Shown here: piece by piece, positions 1 through 6,938 of the stretch | Layout: every line of letters begins with the position of its first letter | Position numbering within the stretch: position 1 is the first letter of the stretch | Assembly (NCBI GenBank): GCA_031259745.1 | Contig: JAIRLB010000030.1 | Location: 1-19,657, forward strand | Reading direction: 5' to 3' | Origin: Rickettsiales bacterium | GTDB lineage: Bacteria; Pseudomonadota; Alphaproteobacteria; Rs-D84 | DNA: 19,657 bases | Notes under the pieces: generated by a model | Told to the model about the DNA's origin: nothing | The model's database searches: none | What the model saw: the letters and a program-made list of their open reading frames with translations, nothing else | Position numbers and translations under genes: made by a program

Positions 1-1
1 C

Positions 2-718
2 GCCCAATGTTTTGAGATTAACGGCGAGGTGCAATGCGACCCGGCGATTGTTGTTATTGATAGTAACGGCGGTCAGCAAATTATATGGCGCGATAACATC
101 AATGACCCTATGTTGATTACCGGAACCGGTGGGGAAAAAGTCGATCCAAAGGGAACGTATTCATATGAACAGCACGGAACCAGCCATTCTTATGAAACGA
201 CCTGGGCCGGCCCGTATGTCGCGCTGGATATGGCCTATGAAATCAATCAAAACAATTCTGTGGACGCGCGCGTTGAGTTGGGATTTCCGGGATACGCGTC
301 CGTCGGGGACCAGCCGTACCGTATCGACTGGGCGCATCCCAAGTCTGTGGAAGATACCGCCGGAATCGGTTCCGCATTGCACCTGGGGATGGGCGCGAAT
401 TGGAAGACGGCCCTGACGGATACGATCATGCTGTCCGTCGGCCTGACATATGATTATTATTCGGTCAGCGGCGCGAATGCCAAAACGTATCTGAGCGAGA
501 AATATTACATGGATATCTATAATGCGTTGTTGGCCAGCTGGACGGGTAACGGCAAAGAAGAGTCTGACATGCTGGATCCTGCGGATGGCGATCCGACTGC
601 GATAAATATCAAAAATCTGCAGAGCGAATGTCCGGGCTGGGTATGCTCGTCGGACAGCGAAATAGAATCTTTTTACAAGTCCATGGGCATCCGCATAGGA
701 GTCAGCGCAAAGTTTTAA
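2..718 (+). CDS. Outer-membrane beta-barrel protein, C-terminal part (5' end outside the window)
   Basis: The reading frame is open from the first bases, so the start lies upstream and about 238 residues are visible. A GTG at 29 is inside the open frame and is not a convincing start. The C-terminal half alternates hydrophobic and polar residues with aromatic girdle residues (for example LSVGLTYDYYSVSG) and the protein ends in IRIGVSAKF. A terminal Phe in a beta-strand is the usual outer-membrane assembly signal recognised by the Bam complex. A long polar stretch before the last strand, with a Cys pair (SECPGWVCSS), looks like a surface loop. The substrate or ligand is not recognisable. The stop codon TAA is also the first part of a GGAATAAG repeat. 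The barrel assignment is inference from composition and the C-terminus. Confidence 0.6.
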   Translation, partial: AQCFEINGEVQCDPAIVVIDSNGGQQIIWRDNINDPMLITGTGGEKVDPKGTYSYEQHGTSHSYETTWAGPYVALDMAYEINQNNSVDARVELGFPGYASVGDQPYRIDWAHPKSVEDTAGIGSALHLGMGANWKTALTDTIMLSVGLTYDYYSVSGANAKTYLSEKYYMDIYNALLASWTGNGKEESDMLDPADGDPTAINIKNLQSECPGWVCSSDSEIESFYKSMGIRIGVSAKF

Positions 719-737
719 GGAATAAGTAAAAAGGAAT
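717..737 (+). repeat. Heptamer repeat at the stop codon (AAGGAAT, AAGTAAA, AAGGAAT)
   Basis: Three consecutive 7-bp units start inside the stop codon of the barrel gene (TAA at 716-718). The same AAGGAAT-type array starts at the stop codon of the recombinase (6937) and at the stop codon of the S41 protease gene (19508), so it belongs to a repeat family in this genome. No matching TTATTCC arm is seen close downstream here, unlike the copies at 6937 and 19508. Confidence 0.6.
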
Positions 738-1107
738 AATCGGGCTGTGCAAGTCAATAAATTCATAGATAGAAATGACGTTTGTAATTGCAGTGCTGAA
801 TATCCCCGTCATTCCCGTGAAATCGGGCATCCCTGTGTTCCCATGTTGTTCAAAATTTAGTAATATAATTCCCGCTTTCGCTGGGATGACGAGGGGTGGG
901 TGCAGTAATGACAAATGCTGGGGAATGATAATATCGAGTTTTTTGATGAAAGCAAAAAACATCTTACTTTTTTCCTTGGCAGGAAAAACATTTATTTAAC
1001 TCTTACGGGGATGCGGAAACCGTGCCCTAGGTTTCCCCCCCTGTCGGATAAAGGATTTGGTTTAATACGCGGTTCAGGTTAGAATTCATAATATGTGCAG
1101 ACATGGC
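719..1107. other. Intergenic region with repeats and hairpins, no gene recognised
   Basis: This spacer between the barrel gene and the small exported protein holds no ORF with a convincing start. It contains the heptamer array at its left end, an imperfect inverted repeat at 804-895, a perfect 8-bp A/T-rich stem (969-976 with 981-988) and a hairpin GGAAACC/GGTTTCC at 1015-1036. The loop side of the last one reads ACCGTGCCCTA, resembling the ACCGCGCCCTAA core of the palindrome at 6969. A 17-codon ORF near 950 (MKAKNILLFSLAGKTFI) begins like a signal peptide but stops at once and is not called. Confidence 0.6.
804..895. repeat. Imperfect inverted repeat with CGTCATTCCCG-type ends
   Basis: The left arm CCCCGTCATTCCCGTGAAAT (804-823) and the right arm, which reads CCCCTCGTCATCCCAGCGAA on the opposite strand (876-895), are related inverted copies separated by about 50 bp. 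Ends of the form GTCATTCCCGCGAAAGCGGG are a widespread class of dispersed bacterial repeat, similar in style to neisserial dRS3 (ATTCCC-N8-GGGAAT). This looks like a diverged composite of two such units. Only one copy lies in the window, so repetitiveness in the genome is inferred. Confidence 0.6.
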
Positions 1108-1135
1108 TTGATTTTTTTTATCTGATTGCTATCTT
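1108..1135 (+). promoter_or_regulatory. Putative sigma70-type promoter for the exported protein at 1155
   Basis: A -35-like TTGATT (1108-1113) and a -10-like TATCTT (1130-1135) are separated by 16 bp, with a TG-type extended -10 (TTGC) before it. The predicted start near 1142 leaves only about a 13-nt leader before the ATG. This is sequence resemblance only. Confidence 0.4.
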
Positions 1136-1154
1136 TGATTGCAGAGGGTTTTAT

Positions 1155-1775
1155 ATGAAAACGATTATAAAAATCTTATTCTTTGTTCCTTGTTCCTTGT
1201 TCCTTGTTGCAGCAGGCGCGGCGGACCTATCCGGCATGGCGTCCGTCAATGTAACCAGCGATACTGCGGCGAATGCGAAGAATATGGCTTTTAACGAGGC
1301 GCGCCGCCAGATTGCGGCTGATGTTTTGTCAAAATATTCCAATCCAGCGCAGCTGGCGGATTTGATGAAGGAAACCAAGGATTCCGCCCTGACAAATCTG
1401 ATATCTTCGACCAATATTGATGGCGAGCGTCAGTCGGCGACGACTTATTCCGCAAATATCAGGATGACCCTGGATGCTATCGCCGCAAAAAAATGGCTGA
1501 ATGACAACGAAGTTCAGAACTGGCTGGGGATCGATGATTCCGCCGATGCGGACAAATCCGCCGTGGTAATCGATATCTCGGCGGGCTTGCGCGATTGGAT
1601 TGAACTGAACCGCACGCTGCGGGCAAATAATTTAAGCCTGGATATCAAAAGAATTGCGGCGGGCCAGGTGACGGCGAATTTCCCGGCAGCCAGTCGTTCA
1701 AAGTTAATGGCATCCGTTCAAAATGCCGGATGGATATGTTCCGATGCGGACGGACTTTTGCGAATTCGTAAATGA
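1155..1775 (+). CDS. Small exported protein, DUF2066-like pattern
   Basis: The ATG at 1155 is chosen over the upstream in-frame start at 1095 because it follows AGAGG at 1143-1147 and begins a clean Sec signal peptide (MKTIIKILFFVPCSLFLVAAGA, cleavage near residues 22-23). The mature part is about 180 residues. It has a pattern of conserved-looking helices (NAKNMAFNEARRQIAADVL) followed by a strand ending near LNDNEVQNWLG. This resembles the DUF2066 layout, in which a sequence rich in A/R/Q precedes a beta segment ending in W. The assignment is a guess from pattern, and no catalytic residue is evident. The protein probably acts in the periplasm. The hydrophobic core of its signal peptide is encoded by tandem TTGTTCC heptamers (1183-1210), so unit gain or loss would change the frame. 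It is convergent with the glycosyltransferase gene, with a 60-bp gap. Confidence 0.65.
   Translation: MKTIIKILFFVPCSLFLVAAGAADLSGMASVNVTSDTAANAKNMAFNEARRQIAADVLSKYSNPAQLADLMKETKDSALTNLISSTNIDGERQSATTYSANIRMTLDAIAAKKWLNDNEVQNWLGIDDSADADKSAVVIDISAGLRDWIELNRTLRANNLSLDIKRIAAGQVTANFPAASRSKLMASVQNAGWICSDADGLLRIRK
1183..1210 (+). repeat. TTGTTCC tandem repeat inside a signal-peptide coding region
   Basis: Three perfect units (1183-1189, 1190-1196, 1197-1203) and a fourth with one mismatch (TTGTTGC, 1204-1210) encode the hydrophobic core of the signal peptide. On the opposite strand the unit reads GGAACAA, one base from the GGAATAA units seen at gene ends in this window. Confidence 0.8.
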
Positions 1776-1835
1776 TCTCGATATGCGCCCGATTGCGGCT
1801 TTTGGCTATATGTCCAAATTTGGGTTGAAGTAAAA

Positions 1836-2768
1836 TCACAATCTGGCGATTGTAATACCAAACAGCTTTATTCTGTTCCCGTTCAATTTCACACATGGAA
1901 TATGAGTTTGCGGAATATTATATTTCTTTTCATTGTTCAGAAATGTGGCTTGCCCCCACCCCAGGTCATGGCATCTTTCAATAAAAGAGTCATATAGCTC
2001 GCGATGTTCGCCGTTAAAGAAAAAAGGCTTGCGCGTGTAAAAATGATATATCGAATATTTCTTTCTTGCGGCGGCGGCATCTTCTGGATCATAATCTTTC
2101 GGAACATCGCTGTAAGTGAAGTTGTATTTTAACGACAACCTGGCTATCTTTCCGTCAAACTTCATGTTTATCAAATCTTGGTCAGGACATAGAAATCCGC
2201 TGGAATCAATAGGTTCTGACAAGCTGTCCAGTTCGCAGCGTTTTTGCAGATTTATCAGCAAAACGCCGGAGTTTATATAGAAGTTGCTTTTGACATATTT
2301 TTCTTTGAATTTCCGCACATATTGGCCCATGCGATCGTTCAGGTTATCAGTCAGTGCGCAATCTATCGCGCCGGCCAGGACATTGTCGCCAATATCCATA
2401 TTATACATCTCGGTCAAATCATCATATATCAAGGTATCGGAATCCAAGTATAATATTCGGTCAATATCAGGAAATACCCGATGGGCGAACAGGCGATAAA
2501 ATATGACCGGACTCCAGCGCTTGTAATCGAATTTTATAAAAGGATTTTCTTTTTTGCGAACTTCTCGCCAGATCAAATTGCAGCCGGGAAATTGTCCGAT
2601 TGTTTTTCTCAGTTTGCGTTTGCCGCATCGGCTGGTTCCGCGGGGAACCATGCAATAGATATAGGCGGCTGTTTCCAGATTTTTTGTTTTAAGCAAAGAA
2701 TAGACGGACACTGTCGCCAGTTTGCAGAACTTGTCGTCGAAACAATAAAGAACGTTAATCCTGGACAT
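1836..2768 (-). CDS. GT8-family glycosyltransferase
   Basis: This 310-aa protein matches the GT8 (LPS glucosyl/galactosyltransferase-like) plan. An N-terminal beta strand opens the fold (INVLYCFDDKF). The metal-binding DxD appears as ILYLDSDTL (D109, D111). NSGVLLINL follows at 166-174 and PDQD at 195-198. The late HFYTRKPF at 242-249 corresponds to the HFxxxxKPW-type motif of the family. The C-terminal KLFGITIARL is a tail seen on many surface-polysaccharide glycosyltransferases. It probably transfers a sugar from a UDP-sugar onto a lipopolysaccharide or glycan acceptor at the inner face of the membrane, but donor and acceptor cannot be read from sequence. It overlaps the preceding GT2 gene by 14 bp and has no clear ribosome site of its own, so translation is probably coupled. 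It is the last gene of the minus-strand operon. Confidence 0.88.
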   Translation of the reverse strand: MSRINVLYCFDDKFCKLATVSVYSLLKTKNLETAAYIYCMVPRGTSRCGKRKLRKTIGQFPGCNLIWREVRKKENPFIKFDYKRWSPVIFYRLFAHRVFPDIDRILYLDSDTLIYDDLTEMYNMDIGDNVLAGAIDCALTDNLNDRMGQYVRKFKEKYVKSNFYINSGVLLINLQKRCELDSLSEPIDSSGFLCPDQDLINMKFDGKIARLSLKYNFTYSDVPKDYDPEDAAAARKKYSIYHFYTRKPFFFNGEHRELYDSFIERCHDLGWGQATFLNNEKKYNIPQTHIPCVKLNGNRIKLFGITIARL

Positions 2769-3696
2769 TTTTTAACTTTGATAGGTACCAAAACATAAAT
2801 TTCTTTTTCCAGCCCAAATATTCTCGCGGGATCAGCCCGCTGCATTTCAACAGCGCCTCGCGTGATTCTTTTTGATGATTTTTGTACATCTTTGGTTTGA
2901 AGATCGTTTCGAACATCAGATAGTTTGTAATGGATTCATAAAATATGCGCCAAAAAGCGCCGTCATATTTGTTGCGCATGTTCTGCGCATGCTCCAATAT
3001 GGCCGGAAAATAGGAATAGAAATCAGCGCCCCGGGTTTGCCGGCTGATAGAAGTCATGTGTTTTCTGTGATACACTACGATCGCCATGCTGTCGACCATA
3101 TTTTCCGCGCGCCACCCCAGTTCCATCATAAACGCTATATCTTCGCCCACAAAATTCAGTTTCGGGCTGAACCGCGTGTCGCCGATGAATTTGCGTTTGT
3201 AAATTCGTCGCCAAATCCAAAACCAGTTTTGCGACCCGCTGGCGCAGAAATATCTGCTCGGGTTTGATTCGGAATAGAAATCATGGGGCGTATATGCCGC
3301 GTTGCCGGCCGGCAAGAATTTGAATTTATCGCCGACAAGCAATGTTTTGCCGCCGACCATGTCGGCATCCGTCATGCGCGCGATTTGGTATAATGTTTCC
3401 AGCGCGATATCGGAATAGCAGTCATCTGCGTCCAGAAAGGCGATATAGTCGCCGGTCGCGACATCCAATCCGGCATTGCGTGCTTGTGGTATTCCTTGGT
3501 GCTTTTTCTGTATCAGCTTGAATCTCTTGTCGCGTTTGATGTATTGTTTGATAATTCGTACGGAATCATCCCCGCTGCCGTCATCAATTACAATGCATTC
3601 CCAATCTTGTAATGTCTGATATAATACGGAATCCAAGGCCGAGTTCAGATACTTGGCATAATTGTGGTTTGGGATAATTACGGATACTTTCGCCAT
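2755..3696 (-). CDS. GT2-family glycosyltransferase
   Basis: This 313-aa protein has a GT-A fold N-terminus. It opens with VSVIIPNHNYAKYL and has VIDDGSGDDS with the nucleotide-binding Asp pair at 38-39. QARNAGLDVATGDYIAFLDADD carries the DxD at 89-91. A GED (184-186) fits the catalytic-base region. The middle YHRKHMTSISRQ matches the arginine/serine-rich segment typical of bacterial family 2 enzymes that build O-antigen, capsule or glycoprotein glycans. No membrane segment is visible, so it should be a cytoplasmic or peripheral transferase. It starts 21 bp after the Cys-rich protein gene and overlaps the GT8 gene, so all four minus-strand genes are probably one transcript. The donor sugar is unknown. 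Confidence 0.9.
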   Translation of the reverse strand: MAKVSVIIPNHNYAKYLNSALDSVLYQTLQDWECIVIDDGSGDDSVRIIKQYIKRDKRFKLIQKKHQGIPQARNAGLDVATGDYIAFLDADDCYSDIALETLYQIARMTDADMVGGKTLLVGDKFKFLPAGNAAYTPHDFYSESNPSRYFCASGSQNWFWIWRRIYKRKFIGDTRFSPKLNFVGEDIAFMMELGWRAENMVDSMAIVVYHRKHMTSISRQTRGADFYSYFPAILEHAQNMRNKYDGAFWRIFYESITNYLMFETIFKPKMYKNHQKESREALLKCSGLIPREYLGWKKKFMFWYLSKLKNVQD

Positions 3697-3717
3697 GTTT
3701 GCACTCGTCTTGTTTGT

Positions 3718-4287
3718 TTAATAAAACGAATAAAAACATTCGCCGGACATGGTCCAATCGCCGGTTGTGTCACTGCCGCTGTCGTAAGTTATATAGCAAC
3801 TAGTGACCGCCCCAGAGTGGCAGGTAGATTTCGTCAAACCGTTGCCCGGGCATGACTTGCATGTTCCGTCTTTGTAAAATCCCATGCCGCAATTAGGGCA
3901 TGTTGTTTGCTTGTGAGCTGTCGGATTACAGTTTGTAGCGCCGCATGACACGCAACCGCTGCCTGTGTAATACGATGCACCGTCACATTTGTATTCGCTG
4001 ATGCTGCAGTTATAAAAATTTAGACCCCATACCCCGTCATATGTAAAACATGCGGCATTATATGAACCACTGTTCGGGCTGATATAATTATCGCTGCAAC
4101 CCGTGCCTGCGGGTTTATTGCAACATCTAAAGATAGTCTGCAAACCGTTATTATTATTATCGATAATTAATATGCCATTGTCCCTAATCGGGCCGCATGC
4201 TACGGCGGCCCAAGAATTGAATCTTGGGAAAAGAACGCATGCCATAAATGTAAATGCGGAATATAGTATTTTGTTTATACTTCTCAT
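3718..4287 (-). CDS. Secreted cysteine-rich protein of unknown function
   Basis: The ATG at 4287 is preferred over the longer frame (4338) because GGAGAG at 4292-4297 sits just upstream and the shorter form begins with a signal peptide (MRSINKILYSAFTFMACVLF, cleavage near NSWA, residue 27). The mature protein of about 160 residues holds 17 cysteines in closely spaced pairs (CVSCGATNC, CPNCGMGFYKDGTCKSCPG), a pattern like EGF or TNFR-type disulfide repeats. It ends CYITYDSGSDTTGDWTMSGECFYSFY. It is therefore probably a disulfide-bonded extracytoplasmic or surface protein. The stop codon of the upstream HEXXH gene and this ATG are 1 bp apart, which suggests translational coupling. No family name is recognised with confidence. 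Being co-transcribed with two glycosyltransferases raises the possibility that it is a glycosylated surface protein, which is inference. Confidence 0.75.
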   Translation of the reverse strand: MRSINKILYSAFTFMACVLFPRFNSWAAVACGPIRDNGILIIDNNNNGLQTIFRCCNKPAGTGCSDNYISPNSGSYNAACFTYDGVWGLNFYNCSISEYKCDGASYYTGSGCVSCGATNCNPTAHKQTTCPNCGMGFYKDGTCKSCPGNGLTKSTCHSGAVTSCYITYDSGSDTTGDWTMSGECFYSFY

Positions 4288-4288
4288 T

Positions 4289-5716
4289 TTATCTCTCCAA
4301 ATGTAGGATTTTTGATATTTTTTCGATATCATTTTCACTGAAAGAAAATCGTTTGTTTCGTTTGTCGCTGATATCGAATTTTTGCGGATAAAGCGGCTTA
4401 TCGCCGTATAGCAATTGTTGAATAGTCTTTGTGTTTTCTAATACGAGCGTGTACTTCTTTTTAATTTCGTGCATTGTTTTTTGAAAATCCGGTATTTCAT
4501 ACAACTTTTGCAGCATGCTGGAATATACGAATTGAACATCCGCTGGCAGAGATTCTATATTAATTGTGTACAAGTCGTTAATCAGTGATGCAAATGTCGG
4601 CGCCGTATAGGACATGGAATCACCCAAGGACGCGGCCCGAGTTACGGCGCGGTGTCTCTTCAATAATTCGGTGTTTTGACGTATGACAATTTCCCGCATC
4701 ATTCCATCAATCTGGCCATTTTTGAAATAATGTGCATATTCTTTGTTCGCGTTGCGCAACGCCGCGGTAAAAATGACGGCATTTTCTTCGGCGCTGATGG
4801 AATCTGTGCTGATGTTTCCGCGATTATTGAACAGCCATTTCAGATACTCTTTGTTTTCCATATTAATATGGCGGACAGTATGGTGTTCCAAAGGATTTTT
4901 TCCCCTGGGATTGGTCGACGAGAACAAGGAATCAAAGTCCGATTTGTTTTTCAGCTTTGAATTCAAATAATTCAATTCGCGCGGAAAAGCCTCTGTAATC
5001 TTTCCTGTTAATATAAATGCTGTGCGCCGGTCCATAATCTCGTTCAGACGGGCGGTGATTTCCAGTTGCAGAACAAAAACTCCCAGCTGTTGTGGCGCTA
5101 ATCCTGTGATATCCAGCGAACAATCAAGAAAATGTTTATATTCATGCGAAAACATGAATTTAATTTCTTTGTTCAATATTTTGCAATACTCGGCAGCCTG
5201 TTCTGTTGCATCCGGCTCCGATTCGAAAACTGCCAGCCTGATTAATTTCAGGCCGTCAATATAGGCAATCAAAGATGAAAGATTTTCGAAATCCTTCATT
5301 GTCTTGATAAAAATAGTGTCTGCCTCAACGCGCAGCGGACGATTTTTTGCCGCGGCCATATACTTTGCGCGTTCCGCAGCGGGCATTTTTGTAATGATAT
5401 CGATATCCGTTTTTGGTCCTGCTGATTTGATTGCCCCAAGAAATTCTCCGATCGGCAATCCCATTAATTTGCTGATGTTAATCGAATCCAAGGAAAGTTT
5501 TGCTGTTGCGTAGCCGGCATTCGTACACAACGAATCTGCCCGAATAGGAACAGATTCTGTCGCGACACTCGTGTGGCTTTCTTGTTTATTTATGCTGTTT
5601 TGCAGAACATTTTGGGCGGGCGCCTTGCCCAAACCGAGCAACGCGGAAATCCCCAGCAGCCATAGTTTTCCGCTGATGATGTTTTTCCTACCAAAAATAT
5701 TTGTTGCATCCAACAT
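4289..5716 (-). CDS. Exported protein with HEXXH motif, putative zincin-like metallopeptidase
   Basis: This 475-aa protein has an N-terminal hydrophobic segment (LWLLGISALLGLGKAPA, residues 18-34) consistent with a signal peptide or anchor. The clearest functional sign is HEYKH at 191-195, an HEXXH zinc-binding motif in a helical context (IKFMFSHEYKHFLD). Glu219 in LQLEITARLNEI, 24 residues later, could be the third ligand, but this is not certain. The rest is helix-rich and Lys/Glu-rich with no other motif I recognise. The start follows an AGGAA at 5721-5725. It is the first gene of the minus-strand operon and ends 1 bp before the Cys-rich protein gene. Peptidase activity is inferred from five residues, and a chance HEXXH cannot be excluded without homologues. 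It may resemble alphaproteobacterial putative metallopeptidase DUF families, but I cannot confirm which. Confidence 0.7.
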   Translation of the reverse strand: MLDATNIFGRKNIISGKLWLLGISALLGLGKAPAQNVLQNSINKQESHTSVATESVPIRADSLCTNAGYATAKLSLDSINISKLMGLPIGEFLGAIKSAGPKTDIDIITKMPAAERAKYMAAAKNRPLRVEADTIFIKTMKDFENLSSLIAYIDGLKLIRLAVFESEPDATEQAAEYCKILNKEIKFMFSHEYKHFLDCSLDITGLAPQQLGVFVLQLEITARLNEIMDRRTAFILTGKITEAFPRELNYLNSKLKNKSDFDSLFSSTNPRGKNPLEHHTVRHINMENKEYLKWLFNNRGNISTDSISAEENAVIFTAALRNANKEYAHYFKNGQIDGMMREIVIRQNTELLKRHRAVTRAASLGDSMSYTAPTFASLINDLYTINIESLPADVQFVYSSMLQKLYEIPDFQKTMHEIKKKYTLVLENTKTIQQLLYGDKPLYPQKFDISDKRNKRFSFSENDIEKISKILHLER

Positions 5717-5744
5717 ATTTTTCCTGTTTCACCGGCACTGCAAA

Positions 5745-5765
5745 CGGCCCTTTGGACTGGCATAG
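5745..5765. repeat. Direct repeat copy 1 (CGGCCCTTTGGA...GGCATAG)
   Basis: This 21-bp segment matches 5853-5874 with one substitution and one base added before the shared GGCATAG. It lies between the start of the HEXXH operon and a TTGACA box. Direct orientation argues against a simple invertible segment, and resolution or deletion between copies would be possible in principle. Its function is unknown. Confidence 0.65.
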
Positions 5766-5852
5766 TTTCTGGAATTTTTTAAGTTGACAAAAGTCCCGGA
5801 TTTATGCAAAATTCAAGTGAAATGGAAAAATAAAAAAATTGCCCAATAAAAG

Positions 5853-5874
5853 CGGCCCTTTGGATTAGGCATAG
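5853..5874. repeat. Direct repeat copy 2 (CGGCCCTTTGGA...GGCATAG)
   Basis: This is the second copy of the repeat at 5745-5765, in the same orientation and about 108 bp downstream. It lies inside the putative small RNA. Confidence 0.65.
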
Positions 5875-5926
5875 CGAGAGAGCCAAAATACAGCAGAAAT
5901 CTGTTGGGTTGGGCGGAAAAATAAAG

Positions 5927-5948
5927 AACTGGTTTTTCCAGTTTTTTT
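5927..5948 (+). terminator. Putative intrinsic terminator
   Basis: A perfect 6-bp stem (AACTGG with CCAGTT, loop TTTTT) is followed directly by a run of seven T on the plus strand. It would end a plus-strand transcript starting at the TTGACA box upstream. No plus-strand gene ends here. Confidence 0.5.
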
Positions 5949-6311
5949 GATTATTTCTATATTTATCAAAAATAAAAACTCTGCATAAAAAAATCATGTA
6001 ATGGCAGAAAAGTCCGCCTGTTTTCCAAATTTCTTGGAACAAGATGCAAAAAAGCAAAAATCCGCCTGGAATAATTATCCGATTATATTTTTTTGAAAAA
6101 ATACGCAGGTTTTGCAAATTCGTGTTTAATCGCATTTGCCCGATTGATAAATTATTGGCAGCAGATAAAAATATTGAGAAATTAGCGGCGCGTAATAGAT
6201 TGTTGCTTATCGTAAGTCAGGTTGAAAATAGGAATATATACAGCTTGCGGAAAACTTTCCTAACTCTAAGATAACAAAAATATTTGCTTAATATTTAGTA
6301 AGGAGAGGGTG

Positions 6312-6938
6312 ATGGTTTATGGGTATATACGTGTGTCCACGGACCACCAAAACACAGAGAATCAAAAGTTCGAAATTCAGAAATTTTGCAAGAAAGAGCA
6401 TCTTGTTGTCGATAGATGGATAGAAGAAACCATCTCGTCCACCAAAGAGCTGAATAAAAGAAAGCTTGGCAAACTTATCAGGAATATCAAAGCGGATGAC
6501 ATTATCATTTCTTCCGAACTTTCGCGACTGGGCCGTAATCTTTTGCAAATCATGAGCATTCTGCACCATTGCATGAATATTGGCGCCAAAATTTGGACAA
6601 TCAAAGATAATTACCGCCTGGGGGCTGATATTACCAGCAAGGTTTTGGCATTTGCATTCGGATTGTCTGCCGAAATCGAGAGAAATCTGATTTCTCAAAG
6701 AACCAAGGAAGCCTTGGCGCGGGTAAAGTCCGAAGGAAAGGCAATCGGCCGTCCATACGGCAGCCGAAACAACTATAAGCTGACCGGGCGCGAAAAATAT
6801 ATTGAAAAGAAATTAGACAGCGGTGTCAGTCAATATGCGTTGGCCAAGCGTTTGCGCGTTCATCGCGACACGTTGAGTAAGTTTATGGAAGTCCAAGGAA
6901 TTACCAGAGAGGAAGAGGTCGGCGCGCCCGCATACTAA
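6312..6938 (+). CDS. Small serine recombinase (resolvase/invertase family)
   Basis: This 208-aa protein starts at the ATG at 6312, 6 bp after AGGAG (6301-6305); a GTG immediately before it is in frame but too close to the ribosome site. The catalytic core is complete: YIRVS with R7 and S9, ADDIIISSELSRLGRN with R72 and R75, and EIERNLISQR with E122, R125 and R130. A C-terminal DNA-binding part follows GKAIGRPYGS (143-151) and has a helix-turn-helix (SQYALAKRLRVHRDTLSKF). The length fits site-specific invertases and resolvases rather than large serine integrases. These enzymes cut and rejoin paired sites through a 5'-phosphoserine link. No inverted crossover sites were found around it; direct repeats lie upstream. 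It is an orphan, with no transposase next to it. A role in resolving or inverting a locus elsewhere is possible. Confidence 0.93.
   Translation: MVYGYIRVSTDHQNTENQKFEIQKFCKKEHLVVDRWIEETISSTKELNKRKLGKLIRNIKADDIIISSELSRLGRNLLQIMSILHHCMNIGAKIWTIKDNYRLGADITSKVLAFAFGLSAEIERNLISQRTKEALARVKSEGKAIGRPYGSRNNYKLTGREKYIEKKLDSGVSQYALAKRLRVHRDTLSKFMEVQGITREEEVGAPAY

Larger units (their letters stand above)
5819..5948 (+). ncRNA. Possible small RNA with its own promoter and terminator
   Basis: TTGACA (5784-5789) and CAAAAT (5807-5812) with a 17-bp spacer could start a plus-strand transcript near 5819. A 6-bp stem AACTGG/CCAGTT with a TTTTTTT tail (5927-5948) looks like an intrinsic terminator. Between them, GCCCAA (5841-5846) can pair with TTGGGC (near 5908-5914), and CAGCAGA (5891-5897) with TCTGTTG (5900-5906). 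The result would be a structured RNA of about 130 nt with no good ORF. It matches no RNA family I know. It is also antisense to the probable leader of the HEXXH operon. Both the transcript and its role are inference. Confidence 0.35.
5717..6300. other. AT-rich intergenic region between divergent operon and recombinase
   Basis: This spacer of nearly 600 bp carries two near-identical direct repeats (5745-5765 and 5853-5874), a plus-strand promoter-like pair (5784-5812) and a U-tailed hairpin (5927-5948). The rest, 5950-6300, is AT-rich and holds repeated TCCGCCTG words (6013-6020 and 6061-6068) but no supported ORF. A minus-strand promoter for the HEXXH operon must lie in the left part, but no box pair there is convincing. 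No clear promoter for the recombinase was found either. Confidence 0.5.

Noticed and set aside
161..766. Long minus-strand frame opposite the barrel gene
   Set aside because: It is a shadow of the plus-strand gene, with no ribosome site and an unnatural composition.
949..999. 17-codon ORF MKAKNILLFSLAGKTFI
   Set aside because: It is too short, has no ribosome site, and its end overlaps a hairpin. It may be chance.
1809..1825. CCAAATTTGG palindrome between the convergent genes as a terminator
   Set aside because: The stem is short, has no loop and no adjacent U-run.
5717..6311. Invertible promoter segment next to the serine recombinase
   Set aside because: The only good repeats are in direct orientation. 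No inverted pair flanking a promoter was found in the window.
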